Source: Asticcacaulis sp. ZE23SCel15
GTDB lineage: Bacteria; Pseudomonadota; Alphaproteobacteria; Caulobacterales; Caulobacteraceae
Assembly (NCBI RefSeq): GCF_030505395.1
Contig: NZ_CP130044.1
Location: forward strand, 915,001 to 979,000
DNA: 64,000 nt
Direction: 5' to 3'
The notes beneath the pieces are model-generated. The model was not told where the DNA came from, did no database searches, and was given only the letters and a program-made list of their open reading frames with translations. The first letter of the stretch is position 1; each line of letters begins with the position of its first letter. Shown here one piece after another: positions 31,048-40,191 of the stretch. A program made the position numbers and the translations under genes.

Positions 31048-31961
31048 GCGGCTTTGATGGCTTGGGAAGCTGGTTTTTGCGGTAACTCATCATCCGGCAG
31101 GAACCACAGACGCGGATCGAGGATGCGGTCTTCGTTGAGCGCAAAACCTGACCAGGGCAGGTCCGGCTTGGGGCGCTCAGAGGCGGCCACAATGGCGCGC
31201 AGCTCGGCTGCCGAGGTGACGCCGACGATAACCGTCGAGACCCCTTTGAGGTTCATGACATAGCTCAGGGCGGCATGGAGCGGGTCAGTACCGGCCTCCG
31301 CCATGATCCGGCGCAGCTTTGACAGATGCGGCCCAAAGGGCTGCAAGCTGGCAGGCAGGGCCTCACGCGGCACGAACAGCAGGCCTTGGGTGAAGACCGA
31401 GCGCACCTGCACCTCGACGCCCATATCGGCCAGAGCCTCAAGCGTGCCGTCTTCGACCAGACGCTGGTCAAGGATGGAGACCGGCACCTGCATGATGTCG
31501 GGCTTGAAGCGTTTGGCCAGCAGCAGGGGCTCATCGTCGATATGGGCGCTGATGCCGATTTTGGAGATCATGCCGTTGCCGCGCAGAGTTTCCAGCCGGC
31601 GCCACAGATCGGCACCGCCGGCACCCATCAAATCTTCGGGGCAATCGACCAGAGCGGCATGGGCGCGCGCCAGACCCATATGGTCGACGCTGCGCTTGAG
31701 GCGGGCTTCGATCCAGTCGAGGCCCTTATCGAGACTTTGGGTGCGGATTTGCGGCTTGAACGGTGACGGAAACGGCCAGCAGCGGCCAAGGATACGTTCG
31801 ACATCACCATCATAAAAGGCGACATCAATCGGCAGAATTTTGCAGTCAGCCGCATATTGCAGGATGTGGCGCACCTCATCCTCCGTCACCCGTCCGCGCG
31901 GGTTGGAAATACCGTAGTCGGTGCCAAACTGCGCCGAGCCAAGACCCAGGGCTGCGGTCAT
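31044..31961 (-). CDS. aldo/keto reductase family protein
   Basis: 305 residues, TIM-barrel NAD(P)H-dependent reductase by family. The start LGLGSAQFGTDYGISNPRG is typical of the branch found beside sugar-modification genes. The catalytic region DVAFYDGDVERILG retains a Tyr, and KIGISAHIDDE and VSTVIVGVTSAAELRA match family strands 7-8. The usual Lys and His of the tetrad are not obvious. Substrate unknown. The upstream side is a 398-bp gap with many hairpins. Confidence 0.85.
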   Translation of the reverse strand: MTAALGLGSAQFGTDYGISNPRGRVTEDEVRHILQYAADCKILPIDVAFYDGDVERILGRCWPFPSPFKPQIRTQSLDKGLDWIEARLKRSVDHMGLARAHAALVDCPEDLMGAGGADLWRRLETLRGNGMISKIGISAHIDDEPLLLAKRFKPDIMQVPVSILDQRLVEDGTLEALADMGVEVQVRSVFTQGLLFVPREALPASLQPFGPHLSKLRRIMAEAGTDPLHAALSYVMNLKGVSTVIVGVTSAAELRAIVAASERPKPDLPWSGFALNEDRILDPRLWFLPDDELPQKPASQAIKAA

Positions 31962-32132
31962 AGGAAACCGTCCGCCGTATCGCAGGCGTGGCCACTAAAC
32001 CCATTGAAGATAAAGGTTTTCAGCGTCATAAAGCCTTGTTCAACACCCGATATTATGGCGCAGCCGACACATAACGAATCCGCTGCTTTGGGCCATTACA
32101 TCGAAAAGTGCTAAACAAGTTCTGAAGATTTC

Positions 32133-32163
32133 GGGGCCGTCGTGATCACGGCCCCTATTTTTA
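32133..32163 (+). terminator. orphan intrinsic terminator
   Basis: GGGGCCGT pairs with ACGGCCCC across a 7-nt loop, followed by TATTTTTAT. No plus-strand gene ends nearby. Confidence 0.7.
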
Positions 32164-32220
32164 TGGGTTATTTACAGCTTTCACCTGAAAAACCGTTACG
32201 CCCCATATTTATTCGGCATC

Positions 32221-32256
32221 AGATCATTATGTTTTCAAGGCGAAACATAATGATCT
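32221..32256. repeat. 14-bp perfect inverted repeat
   Basis: AGATCATTATGTTT (32221-32234) and AAACATAATGATCT (32243-32256) separated by TCAAGGCG. AT-rich, without a T-tail, so an operator is as plausible as a terminator. Confidence 0.65.
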
Positions 32257-32359
32257 GGTTTAGTTTCAGTCCCTCGCCGGGCGGTGGCTTCGCCACCTTG
32301 GCCGCCGCCTCAACGGCGGCTTGAGCGGAATGTTTCCATTAAAAACCATTCCGCTCTAA

Positions 32360-32980
32360 TCAGATGTCGAACAGGCGCTGTCGGTCGGCCATGCTGCGCA
32401 CCGACACGTTCATATCGGTCACCAGACCGTTGGCGATCGAGTAGACCCAGCCATGAATGGCGACCTGATGACCCTGCACCCAGGCCGAGTGAATGATCGG
32501 ATTGACCGACACATTACGCACCTGTGCGATGACGTTCAGCTCACACAGCCGGTCGATCTTGGCATTATCGTCGTCAAACGCTGACAGCTCATGGCGATGA
32601 TTATGGGCGACATCGCGGATGGGCGACAGCCAGTGATCGATCAGACCGTGATCCTTGGAATTTATCGCCGCCCGCACCCCGCCGCAGCCATAGTGGCCCA
32701 CCACCAACACATGCTTTACCTTAAGGACGTGGACGGCATATTGCAGCACCGACAGGTAGTTGGCGTCCTGAGCCGGGGCCAGATTGGCGACGTTGCGGTG
32801 AACGAACAGCTCACCCGGATCGAGATTGACGATTTCGTTGGCGGGCACGCGTGAGTCCGAGCAGCCAATCCACAAATAGTCCGGCGCCTGCTGGCGCACC
32901 AGCCGCGAAAAGAAATCCGGATCGACGCGGGTTTTTTCGCGCGCCCATAGGCGGTTATTTTCAATGAGGCTGTCAACCAT
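32360..32980 (-). CDS. beta-class carbonic anhydrase
   Basis: 206 residues. Zinc enzyme interconverting CO2 and bicarbonate. The zinc ligands and active-site dyad are visible: CSDSRVP (about 40-46, Cys and Asp-Arg) and HYGCGGV (about 95-101, His and Cys). The E. coli Can/CynT-like length and the C-terminal HGWVYSIANGLVTDM fit. The gene has its own hairpin terminator and faces the same way as the reductase, but a 398-bp gap separates them, so they are probably independent. Confidence 0.96.
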   Translation of the reverse strand: MVDSLIENNRLWAREKTRVDPDFFSRLVRQQAPDYLWIGCSDSRVPANEIVNLDPGELFVHRNVANLAPAQDANYLSVLQYAVHVLKVKHVLVVGHYGCGGVRAAINSKDHGLIDHWLSPIRDVAHNHRHELSAFDDDNAKIDRLCELNVIAQVRNVSVNPIIHSAWVQGHQVAIHGWVYSIANGLVTDMNVSVRSMADRQRLFDI

Positions 32981-33087
32981 GCCGAGGTATCCTTGTCACT
33001 GAGAGAAACTACGTCACTGAGAGAAAGTGCTGGCGAGATAAGGCCAAGCCGCACACCTGACAACCCCAAAAATGGTAAATGACGTGC

Positions 33088-33339
33088 CTATCCGATAAGG
33101 CCGCGGACAAAACCGATCACGATAGCGATCCCCTCGACTGCTTTGGTTAGGCCCTGATCCAGCAACGCCCCCGCTTGCGTGAACGAGCCTTCCTTAAGCA
33201 GCAGGATCAACACCACCGCTCCCAGAAGACTTAATATCCCCGACAAAACATTGATCAGGCTCTGGGTCGGGGACACGGATTTACCCGACGCATAGCTGTC
33301 CACCCCTTCGGCGCGGCGCGTCATAGCCTGAAATTTCAT
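33088..33339 (-). CDS. small membrane protein
   Basis: 83 residues from the ATG at 33339, with one or two hydrophobic segments (about 25-44 LINVLSGILSLLGAVVLILLL and about 62-80 VEGIAIVIGFVRGLIG). The N terminus is basic and polar. No family recognised. The frame is open for 24 more codons upstream, but the shorter start, preceded by GGGG, looks better. It is 107 bp from the carbonic anhydrase gene and in the same direction. Confidence 0.6.
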   Translation of the reverse strand: MKFQAMTRRAEGVDSYASGKSVSPTQSLINVLSGILSLLGAVVLILLLKEGSFTQAGALLDQGLTKAVEGIAIVIGFVRGLIG

Positions 33340-33441
33340 CGCAAAACCCCCGTTCACAAAACCCCGCTGGCATCCCGTGACAAGCTTACACGGCTTAAGA
33401 TAAATTACCACGAAGTTTCTGTGAAATCATCCGGCGTTACA

Positions 33442-33476
33442 GGGCCCGCCATAAAACACTTGTCATAAGCGGGCCC
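33442..33476. repeat. inverted repeat before the transporter gene
   Basis: GGGCCCGC (33442-33449) and GCGGGCCC (33469-33476). It lies 42 bp before the transporter start and could be a leader hairpin or terminator; no T-run of note follows. Confidence 0.4.
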
Positions 33477-33518
33477 GTTTGCCAGACAGGGTAAACAAAA
33501 TCAGGGAAAACCGTTCAT

Positions 33519-35204
33519 ATGGCCAATGACACCGCACCTGCCACTACCGAAAACGGCGGCAAAAAATCAGGACTCAGAACCATTGTCGCGGCGTCTGCCG
33601 CAGGGACTACGTTTGAGTGGTACGATTTCTTCATCTTCGGCACCCTGACCAGCATCATTACCAAAAATTTCTTCAGCGGCCTGTCGGATACGGCGGGCAT
33701 GATCTTGGCGCTGCTCACCTTTGCGCTCGGCTTTATGTCACGCCCGCTGGGGGCCCTGATCTTCGGCCATATCGGTGACCGCAAAGGCCGCAAAGGCACG
33801 TTTTTATACACCATACTGATCATGGGCATAGCCACCGTCCTGATCGGGTTTTTGCCGACCTTTGAACAGGCCGGGATCGTCGCACCCCTGCTTTTGATGG
33901 CCCTGCGCATCGTTCAGGGCATTGCGATGGGCGGGGAATATGGCGGGGCCGCCATCTATGTCGCCGAACACGCGCCCGCCGATAAGCGCGGCGCGTTTAC
34001 AAGCTGGATTTAAACCTCGGCCGGCCTTGGGCTGATTGCCGCCCTGGCGGTCATTCTGGCGACGCGTACCCTCACCGGCGAAGAGGCGTTTGCCGACTGG
34101 GGCTGGCGCATCCCGTTTATCATCTCAATCGGCCTTTTGGCGGTTTCGGTCTATGTGCGCACCAAGACGGCGGAAAGCCCGTCGTTCAAGGCCCTGCACG
34201 ATAAGGGCGCGGTCGTCAAAGACCCGTTCCGCCAGAGTTTTGGCAAATGGAGCAATCTGAAAAAAGTCCTCATCGCCCTGTTTGCGTTCATGACCGCCCA
34301 GGGCGTAGTCTGGTACACCACCTTTTTCTACACTCAGGTCTTTCTGGAAAAGACGGTCAGGCTTGAACCCGCCACAATCAATTATCTGGTGATGGCCATG
34401 ACCGTATTGAGCGCGCCACTCTATATTTTCTTTGGTTCCTTGTCGGACAAGATCGGGCGTAAAAAAGTCATGGTCACCGGTATTGCGGTGGCGGTGATCA
34501 GCTTCTTCCCCGGCTTTCATCTGATGGTGAAGTTTGCCAATCCGGCGCTGGATCAGGCCATATCTAAGACCCCGGTTCTGATCTTTGCGGATCCGCGCGA
34601 TTGCTCGGTGCAGTTTGACCCGGTCGGCAAGGCCCAGTTTACCTCCCCCTGCGATCTGGCTAAAGGGATTGTGTCCAATCTGGGCGTGCCCTATCAGAGC
34701 CGCGCCTCTGAGCCGGGTGCCGTGGCCGCCACGGTGCAGATCGGCACGGAAATGATCGCCCTTCGCTCCGGTGCCGGTCTTGAACCGGCTGAGGTACGCG
34801 ACCTTAAGCTTCAGGCCACCACCCAGATCAAGGCCGCCCTGATTGCCGCCGGTTACCCTGAGAAAGCTGACCCGAAGCGGGCCAATCTGTGGGGTGTGTT
34901 TGCCGTGCTGATGGTCTTTGCACTAGGGGCCACAGCCCTTTACGGGCCGATGGCGTCAATGCTGGTGGAAATGTTCCCGACCAATGTGCGTTATACAGCG
35001 CTCAGCCTGCCCTATAACATTGGCACCGGCTGGTTCGGAGGGCTGTTGCCCGCCATATCGTTTTCGATGGTGGCAGGCTCAGGCGATATCTATTTCGGCC
35101 TGTGGTATCCGGTCATTATCGGGTCATTGGCGGTCGTGGTCGCCCTGATCTTTCTGAAAGATCATACCGGCCGCGACCTAGACACCATACCGGATGATGA
35201 ATAA
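33519..35204 (+). pseudogene. MHS-family (proline/betaine/dicarboxylate-type) MFS transporter with in-frame stop
   Basis: One continuous frame of about 561 codons is interrupted by a single TAA at 34011-34013; no frameshift is involved. The first part (164 residues) begins with GTTFEWYDFFIFGTL and has the MFS motif FGHIGDRKGRKGTF and GGEYGGAAIYVAEHAPADKRGAF TSWI. After the stop the frame continues TSAGLGLIAAL, which reads directly on (family consensus SWIQTSAGLGL), so CAA to TAA is the simplest explanation. The second part keeps all later helices, the large loop (about 340-430) and GLLPAISFSMVAGSGD. A functional transporter is unlikely unless the stop is read through or is a sequencing error. 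Confidence 0.85.
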
Positions 35205-35210
35205 TCAGCC

Positions 35211-36176
35211 TTAAACCGGCATCAAATCCGGATCGAAAAGGGTCGTGAGACCTAAGATTTCCATCTCACTGGCCTTGGTGCGATAGACCGGAATGCCTTT
35301 CAGGAAGCTGATTACGCGACCCTTATCGTAAAAGCGCTCCGCAAACGCCTCGATATCAAACAGGTCCCCCACAAGATCGCCGATCCCGCCCGACAGATAA
35401 ATACCGCCGCGCGCCCCCATCATCAGGGCTGCATCCGCCGCCATGGCCGCATACCAGCCCATAGCGAGGGCAATGGCGCGTTTTGAACGCTCATCTTCGG
35501 CATAGGCGCGCGCCACAATCTCTTCGGGTGGCGGCGTCGGCACATCGTCCTTGTCCAGCAGCGCCAGACAGCGCCAGATTTCAGCCAGACCGGCAATCGA
35601 CACCGCCCGCTCGCGCGATACGTGACCGAACTTTTTCACCATCAGTTCCAGTACCGCCGCCTCTTCGGCATTGGTGGCGGACAGGTCTGTATGCCCCCCT
35701 TCAGACGGCATGGCCGTCCAGTTACCCATGCCGTCCGGCACCAGAAGTGCTACCCCCAGCCCGTGCTCAGGCCCGATGACGGCGATCGGCTGATCCGGTG
35801 TGGCATCGCCCCCGAACAGCTTTTCACGCTCATGGGGTTCAAGCTGTGGCACCGCCAGCGCCTTGGCCACCAGATTGTTGACGATATTGAGACGCTGAAT
35901 CCCCAAAAGGTTACGGATATCAGCCCGTTTCAGGTGAAACCCGTAACGCACCAGCTCAACCACGCCATTGGTTTCCCAGCCCGAAGTCGAAAAAGCCGCC
36001 CCCCTCAGACGCGGATTACCGTTCGCCGACAGGAACTCCATGATATCGGCATTAAACTCATCAAGGCTTGAGCACGTATAGTGCATGAACGCGCCCGGAC
36101 GTTCGCCCGGACGGGCCAAAGCCAGTTTCAGATAGTCGCCGCTTGAGATATCACTTAAAAGTACCGATTGTACCAT
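35211..36176 (-). CDS. glucokinase-family protein with degenerate active site
   Basis: 321 residues, same fold and length as bacterial Glk (ROK-independent type). The C-terminal landmarks are conserved: GPEHGLGVALLVPD, PSEGGHTDLSATN, VSRERAVSIAGLAEIWR and GGIYLSGGIGDLV. However, the N-terminal phosphate-binding loop, normally DIGGTNARLAL, reads DISSGDYLKLAL. The catalytic Asp of INDF (Asp100 in E. coli) is Asn101 (VNNLVAKAL). By established knowledge both are needed for glucose phosphorylation, so I infer a pseudokinase or regulatory sugar-binding protein. A TGTTAGCGCT operator-like site lies 50 bp upstream. Confidence 0.85.
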   Translation of the reverse strand: MVQSVLLSDISSGDYLKLALARPGERPGAFMHYTCSSLDEFNADIMEFLSANGNPRLRGAAFSTSGWETNGVVELVRYGFHLKRADIRNLLGIQRLNIVNNLVAKALAVPQLEPHEREKLFGGDATPDQPIAVIGPEHGLGVALLVPDGMGNWTAMPSEGGHTDLSATNAEEAAVLELMVKKFGHVSRERAVSIAGLAEIWRCLALLDKDDVPTPPPEEIVARAYAEDERSKRAIALAMGWYAAMAADAALMMGARGGIYLSGGIGDLVGDLFDIEAFAERFYDKGRVISFLKGIPVYRTKASEMEILGLTTLFDPDLMPV

Positions 36177-36225
36177 GTTCCTGTATGTCCCTGTATCTTA
36201 TGTCCATTTTAGGACTTTCTTTATG

Positions 36226-36239
36226 TGTTAGCGCTCACA
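36226..36239. promoter_or_regulatory. LacI-type operator-like palindrome
   Basis: TGTTAGCGCTCACA, nearly symmetric around GCGC. Located in the divergent gap between the glucokinase-family gene (50 bp away) and trpF. The same 10-mer occurs at 10074 and 17396. Confidence 0.5.
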
Positions 36240-36320
36240 GTAGGCGATAAGTCTTGATTAATCTTAAAAGCCACCGCAAATGAGCACGAAATACGGCCAA
36301 AAATGCGGTATGTGCTTCTC

Positions 36321-36983
36321 ATGACTATATTAGCAAAAATCTGCGGCATTAACAGCTTTATGGCCGCACAGACGGCTATTGATAATGGTGCCGACCTGCT
36401 GGGCTTTATCTATTTCAGTAAAAGCCCGCGTCATCTGCCGATCGACAGCGCACACGCCTTAATGCAGCAGTCAAGGCAACATGCCTCTACGCGCCCGAAC
36501 AAAGTCAATTTAGTCAGCGTCGTGGTAAACCCTGACAATGAACTTCTGGATCACATTGGACGCGCGCTTAAGCCTGATTTCATCCAGCTTCACGGCCATG
36601 AAACGCCGGAACGTGTCGCCGATATCCGCGCCCGCCTCAATGTGCCAATCATCAAGGCCATCAGCGTGTCTTCAAGGGATGATGTAACGGCCGCGCGCGC
36701 CTATGAGCCGCTAGTGGCGCACATGCTGTTTGATGCCAAACCACCTGCGGATGCCACCCTGCCGGGTGGGGTCGGGGCCAAATTCGACTGGACGCTGATG
36801 GACGGCCACAAAGGCTCCGCCCCGTGGTTTCTGGCGGGCGGGCTAGATCCGTGGAATGTGGCCGAGGCTGTCACTACTGCAAAAGCACCCATGGTGGATG
36901 TTTCCTCTGGTGTAGAGCGCGGTCCTGGCTTAAAAGACGCCTCCCTGATCTCAAACTTTCTCAAGGCCGTAAAAGGCATTTAG
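36321..36983 (+). CDS. trpF: phosphoribosylanthranilate isomerase
   Basis: 220 residues. Third step of tryptophan synthesis after anthranilate. TIM-barrel features: AKICGINSFMAAQTAIDNGADLLGFIYF with the catalytic Cys, VVVNPDNELLDHI, FIQLHGHE, and KFDWTLM (catalytic Asp) with LAGGLDPWNVAEAV and VDVSSGVERGPGLKD (phosphate loop). The MTILAK start at 36321 fits the family better than the ATG at 36303; both have poor ribosome sites. It is followed 29 bp later by trpB. Confidence 0.95.
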   Translation: MTILAKICGINSFMAAQTAIDNGADLLGFIYFSKSPRHLPIDSAHALMQQSRQHASTRPNKVNLVSVVVNPDNELLDHIGRALKPDFIQLHGHETPERVADIRARLNVPIIKAISVSSRDDVTAARAYEPLVAHMLFDAKPPADATLPGGVGAKFDWTLMDGHKGSAPWFLAGGLDPWNVAEAVTTAKAPMVDVSSGVERGPGLKDASLISNFLKAVKGI

Positions 36984-37012
36984 AACTGATTGACCCATAA
37001 AGGAATGCCTCC

Positions 37013-38257
37013 GTGTCCACTGAGTTATCCGAACCGGCTGTTCTGACCAACAGCTATAATCTGCCTGACGCCAAGGGGCGTTTTGGTGATTTCGGCGGGC
37101 TTTATGTGCCCGAAACCCTCATGCCGCTCGTGTTAGAGCTGACGCAGGCGTGGGAAGACGCAAAAAAAGATGAAAGCTTCTGGGCCGAATATCATAGCCT
37201 CTTGAAATTCTTTGTCGGCCGCCCGTCGCCGCTCTATTTCGCTGAGCGCCTGAGCGACTATTACGGCGGGGCGAAAATCTATTTCAAACGCGAAGAACTG
37301 AACCACACCGGCGCGCACAAAATCAACAACTGCATTGGCCAGATTCTGCTGGCCAAGCGCATGGGCCGCACCCGCATTATCGCCGAAACCGGCGCCGGTC
37401 AGCATGGCGTGGCCTCGGCCACCGTCTGCGCGCGCTTTGATTTGCCATGCGTCGTTTACATGGGCGCGCTCGATGTCGAGCGTCAAAAGCCCAACGTCTT
37501 TCGCATGAACCTGCTGGGAGCGACGGTTAATCCGGTGACCGCCGGCAATGGCACGCTCAAAGACGCCATGAACGAAGCCCTGCGCGACTGGGTGACCAAC
37601 GTCCACGACACCTATTACATGATCGGCACCGCCGCAGGTATGCACCCCTATCCTGAGATGGTGCGCGATTTCCAGACTGTGATCGGTAAGGAAACCAAAC
37701 AGCAGATCATGGAACTGGAAGGACGTCTGCCCGATGCGGTGATCGCCGCCGTCGGCGGTGGCTCCAACGCCATTGGCATGTTCCACCCGTTCATCGACGA
37801 TGAAAACGTCAAACTAATCGGGGTCGAAGCCGCAGGCCACGGCCTTGATGTCTATAATGGCCACGCCGCCTCCTTAACCGGCGGTCGTCCGGGTGTCCTG
37901 CACGGCAACCGCACCTATCTGCTGCAGGATGACGACGGTCAAATCTTAGAAGGCCATTCGATTTCGGCCGGCCTTGACTATCCCGGCATCGGGCCAGAGC
38001 ACGCCCACCTGTTCGATATTGGCCGCGCCCGCTATGTCAGCACGACCGATACCGAAGCGCTGGAAGCTTTCCAGCTCACCTCACGGCTTGAGGGGATCAT
38101 ACCGGCCCTTGAATGTGCTCACGCCCTGGCGCGGGTGGGTGAAATCGCCAAGGATGTCGGTAAGGGCGGCATCGTCGTCCTCAATCTGTCCGGTCGCGGC
38201 GATAAGGATATTTTCACGGTGGCGAACGCTATCGGCCAGACCATGAGCGGTATGTAG
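37013..38257 (+). CDS. trpB: tryptophan synthase beta chain
   Basis: 414 residues, PLP enzyme joining indole and serine. Motifs: [19 protein letters not shown], the PLP lysine in [17 protein letters not shown] (Lys about 103), the GAGQHGVA loop, and the phosphate-binding [10 protein letters not shown]. The C-terminal [11 protein letters not shown] is typical. The start is GTG at 37013 after AAAGGAA. The trpA start follows the stop by one base, so the alpha2-beta2 complex is made from coupled genes. Confidence 0.98.
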   Translation: MSTELSEPAVLTNSYNLPDAKGRFGDFGGLYVPETLMPLVLELTQAWEDAKKDESFWAEYHSLLKFFVGRPSPLYFAERLSDYYGGAKIYFKREELNHTGAHKINNCIGQILLAKRMGRTRIIAETGAGQHGVASATVCARFDLPCVVYMGALDVERQKPNVFRMNLLGATVNPVTAGNGTLKDAMNEALRDWVTNVHDTYYMIGTAAGMHPYPEMVRDFQTVIGKETKQQIMELEGRLPDAVIAAVGGGSNAIGMFHPFIDDENVKLIGVEAAGHGLDVYNGHAASLTGGRPGVLHGNRTYLLQDDDGQILEGHSISAGLDYPGIGPEHAHLFDIGRARYVSTTDTEALEAFQLTSRLEGIIPALECAHALARVGEIAKDVGKGGIVVLNLSGRGDKDIFTVANAIGQTMSGM

Positions 38258-38258
38258 T

Positions 38259-39077
38259 ATGAGCATAGCTAGAATTGACGCCCGTTTCGCCAAGCTTAAG
38301 GCGGACAACAAAGCCGCGTTTGTGGCCTATATCATGGCCGGTGACCCCGATGTTGAGGCCTCATTTGAGGTGCTCAAAGGCCTTCCCGCCGCGGGTGCCG
38401 ACATCATCGAACTAGGCTTTCCGTTCTCCGATCCGATGGCCGAAGGCCCGACCATCCAGTTGGCGGCTGAGCGTTCGCTCAAATCCGGCACGAAAATGGC
38501 CCATGTGTTTGATCTGATTAAGCGGTTCCGCGAACTGGATCAGGATACACCGCTCATCCTGATGGGCTATATGAATCCGGTCGAGAACATGGGCTATGAG
38601 CGCTTTGCCCGAACCGCCTCAGAGGCTGGTGCCGACGGGGTGATCGTCGTCGATTGCCCGCCCGAAGAAGCCGATGGTCTGACCGATGCGCTGGATGCCA
38701 ACAATATGGCCCTAATCCGGCTGGCGACCCCGACCACCGATGATAACCGCCTGAAAACGCTGGTGAAACGCACCAAGGGTTTTGTCTATTACGTCTCGGT
38801 GGCGGGTGTCACCGGCGTCAAATCGGCCAGTGCCGACAGTGTCAAAGACGCCGTCGCCCGCGTCCAAAAAGCGTCCGGTTTGCCGGTAGTCGTGGGCTTT
38901 GGTATCAAGACGCCAGAAGCCGCTGCCGCTATCGCGCGCGTGGCCGATGGGTCAGTTGTGGGCTCGGTTCTGGTCGACGCCATCAAAAATTCTTTACCGG
39001 AAAAAGCGCCCGTTAACACAAAAGTGCTGGAAACGGCGGCCATTTTGGCTCACGCTGTCCATACTGCACGGCTATAA
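38259..39077 (+). CDS. trpA: tryptophan synthase alpha chain
   Basis: 272 residues, cleaves indole-3-glycerol phosphate. Catalytic Glu in ADIIELGFPFSDPMAEGPTIQ and Asp in DGVIVVDCPPEE; phosphate-binding loops YYVSVAGVTGVK and VVGFGIKTPE. It starts one base after the trpB stop and is 20 bp from accD, an arrangement common in alphaproteobacteria (trpFBA-accD-folC). Confidence 0.98.
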   Translation: MSIARIDARFAKLKADNKAAFVAYIMAGDPDVEASFEVLKGLPAAGADIIELGFPFSDPMAEGPTIQLAAERSLKSGTKMAHVFDLIKRFRELDQDTPLILMGYMNPVENMGYERFARTASEAGADGVIVVDCPPEEADGLTDALDANNMALIRLATPTTDDNRLKTLVKRTKGFVYYVSVAGVTGVKSASADSVKDAVARVQKASGLPVVVGFGIKTPEAAAAIARVADGSVVGSVLVDAIKNSLPEKAPVNTKVLETAAILAHAVHTARL

Positions 39078-39097
39078 GCGTCCGGAGTTTATCGTAA

Positions 39098-40045
39098 ATG
39101 GCTATTGCCGACAAACTGGGTAAGGGTAGAGTATTGCCTACGAACGTCAGATCAGGTGACAAAGGCGGCGAGCGTCGTGAGCGCGGCGGCTGGCTGGCCA
39201 AGATTGCACCGGGCGTCTCAAAGCTGGTGTCCAAGCGTGAAACGCCGGAAAATCTGTGGGTCAAGGACCCCGATACCGGTGAGATGATCTACCGTCCCGA
39301 CCTTGAGGCCGCCCTGTGGGTCACCCCTAATGGCCGCCACATGCGCCTCAATGCCGAAACGCGCCTGCGCTACACGTTTGATGACGAACAGTGGGAAACC
39401 ATTGAATCCCCAAAAGTTTTCGAAGACCCATTGAGCTTTTCCGACGGCAAGGCCTATACCGAACGCCTGAAAATCGCCCGCGAAAACACCGGTGAAGACG
39501 ACACCATGGCCATTGGCTATGGCAAGGTTCAGGGTGTCGATTGCGTCGTGCTGGTGCAGGATTTTACCTTTATGGGCGGATCGCTTGGCATCGCCGCCGG
39601 CGAAGCCTTTATCTGTGCCGCCCGCGCCGCCGTCGCCCGTAAATGCCCGATGGTCGCCTTTACCGCGTCCGGTGGGGCGCGTATGCAGGAAGGTACGCTT
39701 TCCCTCATGCAGTTGGCGCGCACAACGCTGGCCATTCAGGAACTTAAAGCCGTTCAACTGCCCTATATCGTTGTCCTGACCGACCCCACCACCGGTGGCG
39801 TGACAGCGTCTTACGCGATGCTTGGCGATGTGCATCTGGCCGAACCCGGCGCACTGATTGGCTTTGCGGGCCCGCGCGTCATTGAGACCACCATCCGCGA
39901 AAAACTGCCCGAAGGCTTCCAGCGCTCGGAATATCTGGTCGAAAAAGGCATGGTCGACCGCGTCGTCCCCCGCGAAGAACTGCCCGCTGTTCTGTCAGCT
40001 CTGATGTCAATCCTGATGGGTGGCCGCCGCAAGGCAGGGTCTTAG
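39098..40045 (+). CDS. accD: acetyl-CoA carboxylase carboxyltransferase beta subunit
   Basis: 315 residues. With AccA it transfers carboxyl from biotin to acetyl-CoA, the first step of fatty-acid synthesis. Crotonase-like core: ALDLAETRYTFDD-like region, [84 protein letters not shown]. The N-terminal zinc ribbon of E. coli AccD (CxxC pairs) is not visible here; the N terminus is instead basic and Cys-free, as in some alphaproteobacterial forms. Its stop codon lies inside a family A palindrome. Confidence 0.96.
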   Translation: MAIADKLGKGRVLPTNVRSGDKGGERRERGGWLAKIAPGVSKLVSKRETPENLWVKDPDTGEMIYRPDLEAALWVTPNGRHMRLNAETRLRYTFDDEQWETIESPKVFEDPLSFSDGKAYTERLKIARENTGEDDTMAIGYGKVQGVDCVVLVQDFTFMGGSLGIAAGEAFICAARAAVARKCPMVAFTASGGARMQEGTLSLMQLARTTLAIQELKAVQLPYIVVLTDPTTGGVTASYAMLGDVHLAEPGALIGFAGPRVIETTIREKLPEGFQRSEYLVEKGMVDRVVPREELPAVLSALMSILMGGRRKAGS

Positions 40046-40062
40046 ACCCTGCACCCTTAACG
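40034..40062 (-). repeat. family A element overlapping the accD stop
   Basis: GCAGGGTC (40034-40041), loop TTA, GACCCTGC (40045-40052), then ACCCTTAACGG. The accD stop codon TAG (40043-40045) falls in the loop and stem, so the element supplies the last codons. Confidence 0.55.
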
Positions 40063-40095
40063 GGGAGCGCGCTGTGGGGGCGGTTCTATAATCTT

Positions 40096-40190
40096 CTCCT
40101 CCCCTGTTTACGGGGGTCGAGTTCACGAAACGATCCAGTGAATTGTTTCGTGAAGGAGGGGCGGCCAAAGGTCTAAGACGGAGGGGGCAA
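40096..40190. repeat. family B element donating a ribosome site
   Basis: CTCCCCTGTTTACGGGGG opens the element. A 10-bp hairpin TTCACGAAAC/GTTTCGTGAA (40122-40154) lies in its middle, and it ends with GGAGGGGC and GACGGAGGGGGCA. The last block directly precedes the ATG at 40192 and supplies the GGAGGGGG ribosome site of that gene. Confidence 0.6.
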
Positions 40191-40191
40191 A

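Larger units (their letters stand above)
31962..32359. other. 398-bp gap with five hairpins and a candidate small transcript
   Basis: No gene of normal length. Structures on the plus strand: GGGGCCGT/ACGGCCCC (32133-32155) followed by TATTTTTAT; a 14-bp perfect stem AGATCATTATGTTT/AAACATAATGATCT (32221-32256); GGTGG-CTTCG-CCACC near 32284-32298; GCCGCCG/CGGCGGC (32301-32320); and GAGCGGAATG/CATTCCGCTC (32323-32356). The first is a terminator with no gene upstream on its strand. The last lies 4 bp beyond the carbonic anhydrase stop and probably terminates it. A 19-codon frame (32055-32114) precedes the first terminator but has no ribosome site. Confidence 0.5.

Noticed and set aside
31857-32114. 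85-codon plus-strand reading frame at the start of the aldo/keto reductase
   Set aside because: Most of it is antisense to the reductase N terminus. Only its last 19 codons are intergenic, and they lack a ribosome site.
34011-34013. Selenocysteine or other recoding at the transporter stop
   Set aside because: The codon is TAA, not TGA or TAG, and no recoding structure is visible.
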